Positions 5,456 to 5,638 of a stretch of 5,638 nt of DNA are shown here, one piece after another. Position 1 is the first letter of the stretch, and each line of letters begins with the position of its first letter. Where the stretch lies: NCBI GenBank assembly GCA_002376325.1, contig DFMR01000108.1, positions 1 through 5,638 of the forward strand. The letters run 5' to 3'. The position numbers were made by a program, and so were the translations under genes. The stretch is from Proteobacteria bacterium UBA3588. Its GTDB lineage: Bacteria; Pseudomonadota; Gammaproteobacteria; Thiohalomonadales; Thiohalomonadaceae. The notes beneath the pieces were generated by a model, which searched no databases, was not told where the DNA came from, and saw nothing but the letters and a program-made list of their open reading frames with translations.

Positions 5456-5638
5456 TGTGGCGGGGAGATTGCGCGAAAAAGACGCACGGCCGACATCAAA
5501 TACCAGGCGATGCCGGAGACCAGAGGCTCGGATCTTCTGGGGCGCACCACCAACAGCGGCATCCAAACGACGGCATTCCGCTCCAACCTCGCCCCTTTGC
5601 TGTCGGAACCTCCGCCCCGCAGCGCAGCGCAGCGCAGC
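5456..5638. other. Upstream segment without a recognisable gene
   Basis: From the control region to the right edge no frame gives a recognisable protein. A minus-strand frame open at the edge ends in TGA at 5422-5424 and would encode roughly 70 C-terminal residues, but it runs through the NtrC site and has no recognisable motif. A 3' end of an upstream gene is possible, but I do not call it. Confidence 0.4.
5618..5638. repeat. CGCAG pentanucleotide tandem repeat at right edge
   Basis: Four exact copies of CGCAG plus one base reach the end of the window, so the true copy number is unknown. It could be a simple-sequence repeat upstream of the operon, or a sequence or assembly end effect. Confidence 0.6.

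Noticed and set aside
5228..5566. A 112-codon minus-strand frame upstream of nasT
   Set aside because: It covers the NtrC, IHF and sigma-54 sites and runs into the nasT start in another frame. No domain or ribosome site supports it.
5422..5637. Minus-strand frame open at the right edge (about 70 codons)
   Set aside because: It could be the tail of an upstream gene, but there is no recognisable motif and it overlaps the NtrC site. The evidence is too thin to call.

Overview
The window carries the regulatory front end and first genes of an assimilatory nitrate/nitrite reduction operon. All genes lie on the minus strand, so the biology reads from right to left. High GC, the NasT/ANTAR regulator, a NarK-type transporter, NirB, and an NtrC/sigma-54 style control region together suggest a high-GC proteobacterium, most likely gamma or beta. 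The species cannot be named from this sequence.

Order of transcription: (1) 5638-5232 is an upstream control region with no convincing gene. It holds a near-consensus NtrC dyad at 5439-5455, a weaker second half-matching site at 5406-5422, an IHF-like site at 5369-5381, an excellent sigma-54 (-24/-12) promoter at 5336-5351 and a perfect 7-5-7 inverted repeat at 5267-5285 in the 5' UTR. (2) nasT (4623-5231) encodes a receiver-like plus ANTAR RNA-binding antiterminator. (3) The 249-nt nasT-narK gap holds a textbook ANTAR target: two hairpins with six-base loops (AATGGC and AAAGGC, both with A1 and G4). The second hairpin is mutually exclusive with a strong intrinsic terminator. (4) narK/nasA (2967-4373) is an MFS nitrate/nitrite transporter. 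(5) Two small single-span membrane proteins of unknown function follow (2679-2951 and 2445-2585). (6) An NrtA-family protein with no signal peptide (1171-2448) is best read as the nitrate sensor NasS. (7) nirB (1155 to the left edge) is the N-terminal 385 residues of the NADH-dependent nitrite reductase large subunit.

Inferred logic: nitrogen limitation activates NtrC, which drives the sigma-54 promoter. nasT is made first, but RNA polymerase then meets the terminator 18-100 nt after nasT. When nitrate or nitrite frees NasT from NasS, NasT binds the paired hexaloop hairpins, blocks terminator formation and lets transcription enter narK, the two small genes, nasS and nirB. The activator lies before the switch and its proposed antagonist NasS lies after it. 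This differs from the usual adjacent nasS-nasT pair and would give built-in negative feedback. The most novel parts are this split arrangement, the absence of room for a separate leader promoter, and the two uncharacterised membrane microproteins between transporter and sensor.
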